Positions 37,101 to 44,805 are shown, counted from the stretch's first letter. The stretch: DNA of 64,000 nucleotides from Herpetosiphon aurantiacus DSM 785 (GCA_000018565.1 CP000875.1:5223199-5287198), one strand, 5' to 3'. Numbers and translations: made by a program. The notes: a model not told the origin generated them from the letters alone.

Positions 37101-38643
37101 CGCTTTCGCCAATGCTTTCGAGTGCAACTTGCAGGCTCACGCCTGAGGTCAATTTGGCGCTCAGCGATTGCAGCACGGAAAGCTCAGCATTGCGGCGGCG
37201 CTCATCATTTAATAAGCGCGTATTGCCAATCGCTGTGGCTGCTTGGGCCGCCAAGGTTTGGGCCAAGGTAATTTCGCCAGGATTGAAGGTACGGGTTTTC
37301 GAGGTAGTGGTACAGAGCAATGTCCCAATTACCCGCTCCTTGAGCAGCATCGGCAAACCTAAAGCGCTGCGAATGCCACGGGACTTGAGCCATGAACGTT
37401 GAGCATTGATCCGCGGGTCAGTATCAATATCGACAACCACGACCGGTTGTTGGGTATCAAACGATAATTTCAAAATCGATTCAGGCCGCAACTCATAGGT
37501 TGCCCCAATCGAGAGATCAAGCGAATTGGCAGCATCATCGTCGGTGGCTTGAGCCACCAACTCACAGAGTTTGCGCCGATCATCCCATAGCAACAGCAAA
37601 CATTGCTCGACCCCAAGGGCCAGCAAGACATTTTCAGTTAATCGATTGAGAATATGGCTAAGATCAAGTGATGAGCCAACCGTCAAGCTATTTTCATACA
37701 GCAAATACAATTCGCGCGAGCGTTGACGTTGGGCATCGAAGAGTTTAGCTGTGCGCATCGCCAACGAAGCTTGGGCAGCGAATGATTCAAGCAAGGCCAA
37801 ATCAGCATTTTGAAAACCGCGATCAGGCTCGATATGCACCAGCACCAAGACCCCGATAATCGCCTCGTCGGCGCGGAGCGGCGCGGCCATCACAGCCGTG
37901 AAGTTAATTCCCTCGGGCAGATTATCGTATTTTTCTTTAGCTTGGGCATAATCATTGACCAGCATCGGCTTGCCACTTTGGGCCACCTTGCCAGCCACAC
38001 CCTTGCCAACCTGAATCCGTGCGCCATTCCAATTGGCCGGAAATTGCACAACTTGGCGCAACTCCAAGTATTGCTGGTTGGAATCGGTCATGTAGACCCC
38101 ACCGCCAGCAGCGCCCAGTAATTCGGTTGCTTGAGTGACCAAGGTTTGCAAGAAATCGTCGGCATTGAGTTGCTGAGCCAACCCTTGCAACGATTCAGTC
38201 ATGGCTGCAACCGTGCGTTCACGGCGGGCAAATTCCTCTTGCAAGGCCACGCCCTGCCACAAACTGGTTAGTTGCGCGACCAAAACCGTCAGTGGTTCAG
38301 GCTCAATTGTAACTGGAGCGACCAAAACGCCAGGCACCTCGGCAGTGCCAATCTCAAACATCTGCCAACCATCTGGCAGGCGAACCTCACTTCCACCATT
38401 TAAAACGCGAGCAGGCAACAACCGATTGGTTGCGCGTTTATTCATGCCCCATGCAGTCAACAACGAACGTTGTTGACCAAGGCGTAAGATCGCCCCTTGA
38501 GCAAACATGCCGCTTTGTTTGAGCAAATCGGCACAGCGCTGCGCGAACGTTGGCAAATCAGGCGATTGCTCACGGGCGAGGTGAGCAATGCCTGTTAACA
38601 CGTGCCAAATTGCGGTGGAAGGAGGAGAGATTTTCATGGGCAT
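28189..38643 (-). CDS. Giant histidine kinase with about 17 GAF domains and one PAS domain
   Basis: The 3484-residue soluble protein has no signal peptide or membrane segment. After a poorly conserved first ~155 residues (perhaps an eighteenth, degenerate GAF), about 17 GAF-type units of ~170 residues run head to tail to residue ~3118. Each is joined by a helical linker such as RERQIRELDTLNRISQGITST. Several share RSWIGVPL-like strands and end in ASQAALAIENARLF-like helices. A PAS domain (3119-~3245), a HisKA domain with SHELRTPL (His ~3256), and a HATPase with N box NMVSNAIKYT, G1 DVKDTGVGL, F box FKRFYRAD and G2 GGTGLGLSIA follow. The kinase core is intact. The substrate is probably the receiver encoded 24 bases downstream. 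GAF units differ enough that this is old amplification, not recent copying. The start may be either of two close ATGs (38643 or 38637). Confidence 0.93.
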   Translation of the reverse strand: MPMKISPPSTAIWHVLTGIAHLAREQSPDLPTFAQRCADLLKQSGMFAQGAILRLGQQRSLLTAWGMNKRATNRLLPARVLNGGSEVRLPDGWQMFEIGTAEVPGVLVAPVTIEPEPLTVLVAQLTSLWQGVALQEEFARRERTVAAMTESLQGLAQQLNADDFLQTLVTQATELLGAAGGGVYMTDSNQQYLELRQVVQFPANWNGARIQVGKGVAGKVAQSGKPMLVNDYAQAKEKYDNLPEGINFTAVMAAPLRADEAIIGVLVLVHIEPDRGFQNADLALLESFAAQASLAMRTAKLFDAQRQRSRELYLLYENSLTVGSSLDLSHILNRLTENVLLALGVEQCLLLLWDDRRKLCELVAQATDDDAANSLDLSIGATYELRPESILKLSFDTQQPVVVVDIDTDPRINAQRSWLKSRGIRSALGLPMLLKERVIGTLLCTTTSKTRTFNPGEITLAQTLAAQAATAIGNTRLLNDERRRNAELSVLQSLSAKLTSGVSLQVALESIGESVVQLFDNIDLEICLYDPQNQVLNSQFATPRTRQHYASEGGSYGIDQGLTGWLARHRSTLRIDDLQRQKIVKPIRPHETESGLAFRSFLGVPMLIGDQLIGTLELGSSTVGRFDAEDERLLNIISSQAAQALRNVQRYEATDEVLRERVRELLALQRISRELTSTLQLEQLLPAMLTEITQATGCGYGIVVLHNEDESLQVIAQTGYNSAEAAGVLALPLLNNGLLSAPMQRAEALIYDDVTVLEANIAWGEIRSLLMAPILYENRVAGAIIAGDAKGYSFDHAALDFVRAVADQAALAIGNAQHYEEQVKQRELLQQRASLLNEVLEIGNALRADMELSNLLEQIAFSVTEAAGYRMVLFNLIDPARPTIMRTAAGAGIALSDLEQLRSEDISIETVHPLLDPQYRIGRAYYITRGSDSNAWHDGDQLLVPLYSTERELIGIMTVDDPFTHEAPTRRTVETLEIFANQAAIAIENAWLFDQRSRQIAELAIINRISRAATASLEFNDLAREVYNVLRENLPIRAYYLAVFDTQRNSVVKSLAIDDEHFMPDVVNGPINESSLMARIIKQRKTLYFNDMTTEFHYDEENSPPRNDEGNSTDVPRSWIGVPLLLGDGTVRGVLSLQHNEAGRYGERDAAVLDTIANQLAVAIENSRLYTDTQSRLNELALINKIGSLTNSTLDFVEILKGVYESLRTTLELNVFYSFVYDPTHGEIVLRVNVEEGKFFIEEQREKLLPNSPSAHVVNALEPLVFRDMPQEIEGKYTIKRFGNPDKWVRSWIGVPLKIRDDTAVGMLSVQHYEPNIYSEREAELLQTIASQVALAVQNARLFGDRERQIRELDAISQIGQLMSASLDLGEMLGLTAEYLQEVTSAPVFYTMIYDAEHDQITDGYAVQEGVPAERTPRGKPRPGSPSAWVVQNRAPLILADVNNKAELQQKGVQPMANPIEGKNKSPRSWIGVPIIARDGAPIGMLSLQDYRTNAFDQRTVAFLTNVVSHISLGVQKVQLFNERDRQIKELDVIRRVGQVTSSTLNADELMQGVYNVLREFLPIEIFNLSVFDSDLTIRIHSFVIDRGLIIQYPKATPITPHSLTAWILEHRQPLLFKHVDEEMKAYPDIHPRVQSADTVLSQSLMGVPLLTSNDEPLGILLLQHYKQAMFDERDLQLLINVAYQVTLGMQNVLLYSQTQDGLEQLATEAERLALINHVSDLTASTLDTQVLYDLAVEEMAQVTDASQARLVIFDYEAQVGYTRAEFPKGDMSIEVPVANNGTIPWMQRHRRPLVINNPLEHELTESFRETISQLGIQALMLVPLIVKGEVVGSIGLDHIGQGRHFSQRDAETCQTIANQISQGLENARLFAETERQAHVLSRKVGELSVLLEAGQALSSIHEPTQVLDTLVRLVARQLNIETVILFTGDEELQPAASLGLPTDFVQSLRVKRGEGLVGTVAEQRKPLTTSATDGESPIISQHVEFNRDHGLSVFMGVPIVYRNELLGVLSVMSGAGASFNEDDTALLSALADQAAIAIENTRLFVERERQITVLQALNDVTQAITSTLDPQTLLRQLHLRLSSVVDTRYSFIVLYDSDHNVLTFPVVMNAGREERLEPQALAEGVLSRVIRGRRTIVLNTIEETANASRFLLGHDTPMASWVGIPIMLGDMVLGVITIQSPHQRAFSTETIQFLQAVASQTAIALENARLFADRERQVTEAAILSSISQSMTATLSPEELASSILKGLTEIYNTDNAYIVFYDAPTNMISTTVGFSNGQPYSLISHVLSNNFLKTMLFEQRPLMFNSSSDLLNERFSPRLEGIPDAIEPESVIAASITMGSQTYGMNINQPLGVLVIQSPQPNTFSRAQLQFLESLANQSSAAVQKAMLFTERERRIRELDTLNRISQGITSTISLDEILERLYAGLGEIVDVSTAFIGLYDPQTHSMEFREAHDRGAPVTIGSRRLSVGVPAWVIEHRQPLLLNTSEEANEYRDAQTQITSETSAMRVGGQGEIEQSYLVVPIVVGVDVIGIINIQSYEEYSFSEYDMSFVTTVAAQAGAAIANARLFSEREQSIQRLNTLNNIGQALSSTVRFDDLLRVIYEQTGKLVKTENFYLALYDERNKEVTFPLYYEYGHPINVMPQRGVNGLTEYVIRKRQPLLLQGPHIAERMTEMKVDQVGDMARSWLGIPLIAADKVVGVMTVQSYEQDNAYSDELVQLLLTIASQAAQALENARLFSESRQSVRELSTLSETSVSLASTLEIDELMAISASSAIEMSRADFGGIIVVGGDGYTITNSLALNRDHMELELPDTNELDVGSMEILRPLRSGHPLALFDASTDEGLAPFVNSIGMRGSIFLPMLREGLRGVVFVGMDEPFTFNERTISSLMILATQIGQAINNAQLFDQIRRFNLELEEIVDQRTLELKGEKERVEALYNIATELGTTLDRDELLLRTLDLAASALMVRRGAVFLLDRESKDLVCHAVLNEELGLKSIETRVRFQHPGLANWIIEHNEGVVISDVWLDERWTNAQSGRGDDVRSVIAVPLLSSDAPQGVLMLYSNEIGFFTQDHLRFLSTIGGEVSSALHNADLYTLVYDSADRLSDAMWQQREEASKTAAILQSVSEGVMVLDHQTEKIILYNPAAEDVLRIPRSEVMHNSLQVVAAPRNEEELHEEGRSLLLYAGLHEGIQVVQRSEGVHRSMIELPGQSIAANFAPVVGEESSRFGVVVVLRDITREVEADRAKRDFVATVSHELRTPLTPIRGFVDLLLLGAVGQLSDPQREMLNTVKTNAMRMVGLVEDLLEIGRLEAGKIVLNTAPNQINQLVRDIVATWGLEIEKKNMTLKLELDDTLPLIEYDSKRIGQVLTNMVSNAIKYTYAGGDVIIRTFINEDKMIQLDVKDTGVGLTAEQQKSMFKRFYRADSPLRDEVGGTGLGLSIAKSFIELHNGDMWVQSVYGEGSTFSFSLPEVQPRPDLGERDEV

Positions 38644-38677
38644 TTGTGTTCTTTAGGCACAGGAATTAACTCCTGGC

Positions 38678-39613
38678 TTAGCGGCCAAATTTCACAGCGC
38701 TACGAACTGAACCATCTTGCAGGTTGGGCAATGGGCGCACACTTTCAGCCGTTTCGCTGAGTTCACGGATATCGTAGAATGGCCCATCGTTGCTATCGAG
38801 CACCCCGATTGAAACCGTCATCAGTGGTTCTTGGCGTTCAGTACCATCGGCATTTTTAGCCAAAATATAGCCACGTTTACGGTCGGGATAGCTATAGTGC
38901 AAGCCAATTTCTTGATCAAAGCGTTCAGCGATACGATCGACAATTGCTTTAGCGCGTTCAGGCATCGACGTAATCAAGAAATCTGGCCCTGTGACCAATT
39001 GACCGATGAACTCCTCTTGGCCACCCAACTCGCTGACGACTTCGTTGATCAACAATGCGCCAAACTTCAGCACATCCTCGCCGACGACCGAGCCATAGAC
39101 TTGGGTAAAGGTATCGAAGCCATTGATATGCACGGTTGCCAGCGTCCAAACTTCGGCTGAGAGCAAACGGCGGAGTTCTTCGTTAATCAATTCGGCGGTT
39201 GGCAGGCCAGTCACCGGGTGGGTGCGGCTCTTTTCGCGAGCCAAGGCCAAGTTATTGCGCACCCGCATATGGACTTCTTCAATATCGAAGGGCTTGACGA
39301 TATAGTCATTGGCTTGGACTTCACCGAGGCCAATGCCTTTATCGCTTTTTTCACCACGGGCGGTCAAGAAAATGATTGGAATATGCTTTGTACGGGCATT
39401 GGCACGCAGTGCTTTTCCAATATCATACCCGGTCATATCGGGCAAATTCACATCAAGCAAGGCCAAATGCGGCGGCGTGCGTTTCACAAGATCGAGCGCT
39501 ACCTGCCCGCGCATCGCGGTCATCACTTCATAACCTTGCGAGGTGAAGTAAATTTTGAGCAAGCCAGAGATATCGGCTTGGTCTTCGACGACTAAGATGC
39601 GTTCTTTGCTCAC
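38678..39613 (-). CDS. Receiver plus degenerate GGDEF-domain protein
   Basis: The protein has 311 residues. The N-terminal receiver is complete: ILVVEDQADI, phospho-acceptor in LALLDVNLPDMTGYDI, IFLTARGE and DYIVKPFD. The C-terminal ~175 residues have the GGDEF fold (THPVTGLPTAELINEELRRLL, later LMTVSIGV). The signature that should read GGDEF is TGPDF in GQLVTGPDFLITS, so diguanylate cyclase activity is unlikely; it might bind nucleotide or partners. GTG 39613 is chosen because GGAGG lies 5 bases upstream; upstream ATGs lack a ribosome site. It lies 34 bases ahead of the giant kinase gene. Confidence 0.85.
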   Translation of the reverse strand: MSKERILVVEDQADISGLLKIYFTSQGYEVMTAMRGQVALDLVKRTPPHLALLDVNLPDMTGYDIGKALRANARTKHIPIIFLTARGEKSDKGIGLGEVQANDYIVKPFDIEEVHMRVRNNLALAREKSRTHPVTGLPTAELINEELRRLLSAEVWTLATVHINGFDTFTQVYGSVVGEDVLKFGALLINEVVSELGGQEEFIGQLVTGPDFLITSMPERAKAIVDRIAERFDQEIGLHYSYPDRKRGYILAKNADGTERQEPLMTVSIGVLDSNDGPFYDIRELSETAESVRPLPNLQDGSVRSAVKFGR

Positions 39614-39651
39614 AGTATCCTCCATCATCGCACGCCGCGTGCGATGCAGCG

Positions 39652-40950
39652 TTAATCACGGAATTGTTCTGCTGGGTACTCATCTGCGACGCGATCGTTA
39701 ACTGGAACACGTTGAACGCGCGGATCGCGGTCGGGATAGAAAACTGGTGGGCGCGTATAAATACCACTCGAAACATTTTTAGGAATAACCGAATGGTCAT
39801 CGCCATAAATCAAGACCGTGCCTGATTCAATATTACGGGCTGGGTAAATGACAAAGCCTGAGCCAATTTTACAATTATGGCCAATTGCCGAGCCAATAAC
39901 TGGCAGACCAACTTCTTCCAAGCGCCCGCGATGGAGCGTCTTGATTGGCTTGCCCAGCAGATCGAAATCGGTACAGGTATTGCCAGCCCCGATAAAGGTA
40001 TTACGGCCAACGACGCATAACTGCAAACAGGTATTTTGCGCCACCATCGAATTTTCCATCAAGACAGTCATGAACAGAGCAGCCCGGAATGGTAAATAAC
40101 AACGATCACTGACTACGCTAAGCATCACTTGAGAGCCTTGCATAATCGTCACGTTATTACCGATCAAGCTATTCGTAATCACCACTCCAGCGCCAATATT
40201 CACGTTGTTACCGATCTCAGTTGGCCCTTGAATAATCGCCGAAGGATCGATTGAGCAGTTCTTGCCAATCTTGACCACCGGAGATGATGAAAGAAAGTGC
40301 TTACGTTCGATGAATGAACGAAAGCCAATCTTCAACTTCAAACGCCAACTTGCGGCAACTTCTTGCTCGAGCTTCCGACCCCATGCAAACACCCCGAGCG
40401 GAGAGTTTGTCATGAAAATATGGACCCAGCTTTCGATTGAACAAAACGCACGAATTGGCACCTGGAATACCAAATCCCCTTGGTTGGGCGCCATATAGCT
40501 TGGAATATGGTAGTAGCCCATCTCCATGGCATTGGTATCGATCACCAGCGGTTGTGGATTCGGGACAACGCCGCGAGGGAAATAGTAGAGGTCGGCGATA
40601 AAATGGTTGCCATGCTTGCGAATACCCTCTTGTAATCGCAAAGCATGGGCCGTAATCATCGCATCATCAGCAGCAAAAGCCACTTGGCAAGGTTGCCCAG
40701 TGGCGCGTGCCTCAGCGATAAACGTCTCAATGAAATCGCGGTTGAAATAGAGATTATCTTTATGCACCAAGAGTTCATCACTACTTGGTGAAATTTCAGA
40801 CCAATCGTCTACTTCCGCAACACTTTGGCAGTGGCGTGCAAGCAGATCACGGTGTAGCAGCCACAGCGGCTTATTGAGAATCCGCAAATCACGCGCTGGT
40901 TCTCCAAAGGGAGCGATAAGCGTAGGATCGCGGAGAACAATCCGTTTCAT
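39652..40950 (-). CDS. Left-handed beta-helix (hexapeptide repeat) protein
   Basis: The 432-residue protein has an N-terminal ~215 residues with mixed alpha/beta character (QVAFAADDAMITAHALRLQEG could be part of a sugar nucleotidyltransferase-like fold, not certain). Residues ~245-410 form a left-handed beta-helix of hexapeptide repeats (VVKIGKNCSIDPSAIIQG, IGNNVNIGAGVVITNSLIG, VGRNTFIGAGNTC, IGHNCKIGSGFVIYP), as in GlmU-like acyl- or nucleotidyltransferases. The substrate cannot be told. ATG 40950 has GGGA 6 bases upstream. It lies between the V4R-like gene and the receiver/GGDEF gene, so it may be a metabolic member of the signalling unit. Confidence 0.75.
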   Translation of the reverse strand: MKRIVLRDPTLIAPFGEPARDLRILNKPLWLLHRDLLARHCQSVAEVDDWSEISPSSDELLVHKDNLYFNRDFIETFIAEARATGQPCQVAFAADDAMITAHALRLQEGIRKHGNHFIADLYYFPRGVVPNPQPLVIDTNAMEMGYYHIPSYMAPNQGDLVFQVPIRAFCSIESWVHIFMTNSPLGVFAWGRKLEQEVAASWRLKLKIGFRSFIERKHFLSSSPVVKIGKNCSIDPSAIIQGPTEIGNNVNIGAGVVITNSLIGNNVTIMQGSQVMLSVVSDRCYLPFRAALFMTVLMENSMVAQNTCLQLCVVGRNTFIGAGNTCTDFDLLGKPIKTLHRGRLEEVGLPVIGSAIGHNCKIGSGFVIYPARNIESGTVLIYGDDHSVIPKNVSSGIYTRPPVFYPDRDPRVQRVPVNDRVADEYPAEQFRD

Positions 40951-41114
40951 AACGAGTCCCTGCAGCTCAAGACGTTTCGACCACCGAAACCACCTGGTAT
41001 CTACCATGTACTATACTCGCATTTGCACGAATATGGGAATCTAGCAGATTACAGTTGGATGTCTGTGAGCGTCCTGCTCGTCGCCAGCGCACAGATTGGC
41101 AGACTTACATCGTC

Positions 41115-41765
41115 CTAATCTATTGGCTCCTTGTCAATGGCAAACGCACAATATGGATCGCCATTGCGTGGACTTGCAACTTGTTCGACCTTGAAGTTAT
41201 GACCGCCGGTCACCCACGTCAAGGCTTCTTCGATAATCCCTTGCGCCAAATAGAAGATCGGGGTGCTATTGCCGCGTCCCCAGAACACTGGCGATTTATC
41301 AATGTAATAGAGGAAACGACCTTTTTGATCTTCCACCCGACTCGGCTGATCGCTGAAGCGGTCGAAAGTTTGTGCTACCGCATTCAACACGATCTTCATT
41401 TTCATGGTCATGGGCATCAGTTTGAGCGCAAGGTCGGCCATCCCCAATAGTGGGCCAAATTCTTTCAACCCAAGACTGAACGCATACCGTCCGGCCCGCA
41501 GTTCCATCCCACGCGCACCCCGTGGACCGAACATTGTTTCGGTGGCTTCGCTGATCGTTGCCAGATCAAAGAACGAAAATTCGCGTTTCAAGTCGTTGGG
41601 CGGATAGTTATTGACGAGGTGTTTCATCCCTGCCATATTTAGCAGCGCATTGACCCCCGTGCGGCCCATAACATCTTCCAAACTGAGAAGATACAATCGT
41701 GCGATTTTATTGGGGTAGAACAGGCGCTCAAGCTCGTCAGACGTATTGGTGCGCTCTTCTGCCAT
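41115..41765 (-). CDS. V4R (4-vinyl reductase-like) domain protein
   Basis: The 216-residue protein ends in a typical V4R pattern: IIEEALTWVTGGHNFKVEQV, then GDPYCAFAIDKEP, where the Cys near the end is the conserved one. V4R domains bind small hydrophobic molecules and often sit in sensory proteins. Here the protein is a stand-alone sensor candidate at the head of the signalling genes. The N-terminal ~100 residues (LERLFYPNKIARLYLLSLEDVMGRTGVNALLNMAG) match the helical part seen before V4R domains. ATG 41765 has AAGGAG 6 bases upstream. A near-consensus promoter lies ahead. Confidence 0.75.
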   Translation of the reverse strand: MAEERTNTSDELERLFYPNKIARLYLLSLEDVMGRTGVNALLNMAGMKHLVNNYPPNDLKREFSFFDLATISEATETMFGPRGARGMELRAGRYAFSLGLKEFGPLLGMADLALKLMPMTMKMKIVLNAVAQTFDRFSDQPSRVEDQKGRFLYYIDKSPVFWGRGNSTPIFYLAQGIIEEALTWVTGGHNFKVEQVASPRNGDPYCAFAIDKEPID

Positions 41766-41846
41766 GAGTAACTCCTTGCACTATGCTGTGAGCTTCGCAG
41801 TGGGGCAACACGGCGTGGTTCGGAACGTGGCCCGGCCAGCACGCAC

Positions 41847-41875
41847 ATTGTACATTAAGGCTATACCTTCGTCAA
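41847..41875 (-). promoter_or_regulatory. Promoter of the signalling gene run
   Basis: TTGACG (41870-41875), 17-base spacer, TACAAT (41847-41852). The leader to the V4R-like ATG is about 75 bases. Downstream gene spacings are 164, 38, 34, 24 and -4 bases; a further promoter may exist in the 164-base gap. Confidence 0.75.
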
Positions 41876-41935
41876 CACAATGTGCCTTTATAATGCCCCA
41901 AATTCACAGTTGCTGTTCACGCTTTGGGCATACCG

Positions 41936-44794
41936 TCAAGCTAACACGGTTTGAAGGAAGCGGCCAGTCCATGAAGCTTGATTCATAGCGACTACTTCCG
42001 GCGTACCAGCCACTACCAGCCGGCCACCAGTGTCCCCACCTTCCGGCCCTAAATCGATCACCCAATCGGCGGTCTTGATCAGGTCGAGATGATGTTCGAT
42101 CACCACAACGCTGTTTCCTGTATCAACCAATCGTTGCAATATCGCAATTAACCGTTCGACATCCGTCCAATATAATCCGGTGGTTGGTTCATCAAGGATG
42201 TACAGGGTTCGGCCTGTTCCTCGACGCGCTAGCTCTGCCGCCAGTTTTACCCGTTGCGCTTCGCCTCCCGAAAGAGTCGCCGCTGGCTGCCCTAACGTCA
42301 AATAGCTTAACCCGACCTCAACCAAACTCTCTAGTTTTCGCGCCAAAGCCGGTAGCCGTTCAAAAACGCTTAAGGCTTGGCCTACGGTCATGGCGAGCAC
42401 ATCAGCAATGGTATACCCACGATAGCGAATATCAAGGGTTTCTCGATTATAACGCAACCCGCCGCATGCGTCGCAGGTCACCGCTAGATCTGGCAGAAAT
42501 TGCATGGCAATCGATACCACACCTTCGCCGCGACATTGTTCGCACCGCCCTCCCTTAAGATTAAAGGAAAATCGACTGGCTCCATAGCCCCGCGCTTTGG
42601 CTTCAGGTGTCCCAGCAAACAATTGACGCAATGCGTCGAAAATACCGGTGTAGGTGGCAGCGTTGGAACGACCTGAGCGCCCCAGTGACGTTTGATCAAC
42701 TGCAATCACTTTTTCAAGTTGATCATAGCCTTCAAGGCTTCGATGTCGGCCCACTGGCAGGCGGCTTCCATGCAGTTCGTTGGCCAGCCGTGGGTAGAGA
42801 ATCTCATGAATAAGTGTCGATTTCCCCGAACCTGATACTCCCGTAATCGCAACCAAACATCCCAATGGAATCGCTACATCCAGATCTTTGAGATTATGCT
42901 GTTTGGCTCCACGTAGCATTAGTGTAGCATGGGTTGGCTTTCGCCGTGTTTGAGGCAGGCTTAGCTGCCGTTGCCCAGCTACATACTGGCCTGTTTGGGA
43001 ATTGGGCTGAGCTATCAGTTGCTCAAGCGTGCCGCTGGCCATAATATAGCCACCTTGCACGCCCGCTGTCGGCCCAACTTCAACCACCCAATCAGCAGCA
43101 GCAATAATCGCTGGATCATGCTCGACTACTAAAACTGAATTGCGAAGGTCGCGTAGTTGCAATAATGTCTGTAATAAACGCTCAGTATCGCGTGGATGCA
43201 AGCCAATCGATGGCTCATCCAAGACATACAAGACCCCTGATAATCCAGCTCCAATATGGGTGGCCAATTGAATCCGTTGAGCCTCGCCGCCCGATAGGCT
43301 CTCAGCAGTTCGCGCCAAACTCAAATAGTCTAGGCCAACTTCGCGCAAGAACTGTAAACGCAAGCACATTTCACGCACAATCGGCGCTGCAATCTGTTGC
43401 TCACGCTCGCGCCGCAATTTGTTGGGTAGTTCACTAACCCAAGCAAAACTAGCCTCAATCGACATTGCTGTAACTTGATCGATTGCTAGCCCCTGTAGTG
43501 TAACTGCCCGCGCCTCTGGTCGCAAGCGCGAACCTTCACAGGCCGAACAAATGGTGCCTTGGCGATAGATGCTGAGGCTTTCGCGCTGTTGTTCGCTTGC
43601 TTGTTGCCAATGTTGACGCAACCAACCGAGCAAACCTGACCAGTTGGCGAGCTGTTGGCGTAGCTTTTTGCTTAAATGTAGTTGATCATCGCTTGGAATT
43701 GTGCCTTCTAGCCATAAATCTAACGCCCAGCTAGCCATTGTGTCAACAGGCTGTTCGAGATCGCTGCCCAAAGCTTCAGCTAAACCTTGGATGGTTTCTT
43801 CCCAATATTGTTGGTAGGTCGTGGTGCTGGCGCGAAGTGGATTCGAAAGCAGTTCGCCAAGGGTTTGCGCTGCCTGAGATTGTAACAGGTTCCGGTCGAA
43901 ATCATCAACTGTGCCTAATCCATCGCAAATCGGGCAAGCACCATGTGGGCTATTAAATGAAAAGCTGCGTGGTTCGATCGCGCCGCTGGCCAATGGCCCA
44001 TGTTCAGGGCATGCAGCATGTTCGCTGTAACGCAGCTGTTGACCATCAAGCGGCTGAACCCAGACCATTCCCGCGCCAGTTTTCAAGGCTGTTTCAACCG
44101 AATCGCTCACCCGTACCCGATCCGGATGGTCATTCAAGCTCACGGCCTCGCTGTGGCGAATAATCAGCCGATCGACCACCACATCTATGCTATGGGCTTG
44201 ACGATGATCCAACTCAATTGGTTCATCAAGATCAACAATTGCGCCATCAACCCGTACCCGCACAAAGCCAGCCCGTCGCGTTTGCTCAAGCACCGTGGCA
44301 TGCGAACCAAGTTCTTCATTCACCAAGGGCGCTAAAATCATCAGGCGTGTGCCGTCAGGATAACCCAAAATCTGATCGACGATTTGGCTAGCAGTTTGTT
44401 GCTCAATCGCACGGCCACAGACTGGGCAATGCGGTTTGCCAATCCGCGCATACAACAAGCGCAAATGATCATAAATTTCGGTGATTGTGCCAACGGTTGA
44501 GCGCGGCGAACGGTTGATCGTTTGTTGGGCGACGGCAATTGCTGGCGCTAGACCACGAATGCTATCCACTTCAGGTCGGGGCAATTGACCCAAAAATTGG
44601 CGGGCATAGCTCGAAAGCGATTCAACATAGCGACGCTGGCCTTCAGCATAAATCGTATCAAAGGCGAGTGTTGATTTGCCAGCCCCCGATGGGCCGGTGA
44701 ATACCACCAATTTGCCTTTGGGAATGGCTAAATCAATATTTTTGAGATTATGCTGGCGTGCGCCAACAATCTGAATCGAATCAATTTCGGCCAT
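41936..44794 (-). CDS. uvrA: Excinuclease ABC subunit A
   Basis: UvrA scans DNA for bulky damage with UvrB in nucleotide excision repair. The 952-residue protein has two ABC ATPase modules: Walker A GPSGAGKSTLAFD and GVSGSGKSTLIHE, signature LSGGEAQR twice, and LDEPSIGLHPRD and LDEPTTGLYWTD. Zinc-binding pairs are visible (CEQC, CDAC in the second; CSAC in the insert; CPIC, with a partner read as CPEH). Length is standard. Some normally invariant positions differ (GLYWTDV, AMQFLPD), so a second uvrA elsewhere in the genome is possible. ATG 44794 has AGAGGA 7 bases upstream. The P450 gene ends 11 bases upstream in the same direction. Confidence 0.95.
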   Translation of the reverse strand: MAEIDSIQIVGARQHNLKNIDLAIPKGKLVVFTGPSGAGKSTLAFDTIYAEGQRRYVESLSSYARQFLGQLPRPEVDSIRGLAPAIAVAQQTINRSPRSTVGTITEIYDHLRLLYARIGKPHCPVCGRAIEQQTASQIVDQILGYPDGTRLMILAPLVNEELGSHATVLEQTRRAGFVRVRVDGAIVDLDEPIELDHRQAHSIDVVVDRLIIRHSEAVSLNDHPDRVRVSDSVETALKTGAGMVWVQPLDGQQLRYSEHAACPEHGPLASGAIEPRSFSFNSPHGACPICDGLGTVDDFDRNLLQSQAAQTLGELLSNPLRASTTTYQQYWEETIQGLAEALGSDLEQPVDTMASWALDLWLEGTIPSDDQLHLSKKLRQQLANWSGLLGWLRQHWQQASEQQRESLSIYRQGTICSACEGSRLRPEARAVTLQGLAIDQVTAMSIEASFAWVSELPNKLRREREQQIAAPIVREMCLRLQFLREVGLDYLSLARTAESLSGGEAQRIQLATHIGAGLSGVLYVLDEPSIGLHPRDTERLLQTLLQLRDLRNSVLVVEHDPAIIAAADWVVEVGPTAGVQGGYIMASGTLEQLIAQPNSQTGQYVAGQRQLSLPQTRRKPTHATLMLRGAKQHNLKDLDVAIPLGCLVAITGVSGSGKSTLIHEILYPRLANELHGSRLPVGRHRSLEGYDQLEKVIAVDQTSLGRSGRSNAATYTGIFDALRQLFAGTPEAKARGYGASRFSFNLKGGRCEQCRGEGVVSIAMQFLPDLAVTCDACGGLRYNRETLDIRYRGYTIADVLAMTVGQALSVFERLPALARKLESLVEVGLSYLTLGQPAATLSGGEAQRVKLAAELARRGTGRTLYILDEPTTGLYWTDVERLIAILQRLVDTGNSVVVIEHHLDLIKTADWVIDLGPEGGDTGGRLVVAGTPEVVAMNQASWTGRFLQTVLA

Positions 44795-44805
44795 AACCGC
44801 TTCCT

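Noticed and set aside
28511-37402. Opposite-strand open frames within the giant kinase gene
   Set aside because: They are shadows of a gene with biased codon use and are broken up, without ribosome sites or recognisable domains.
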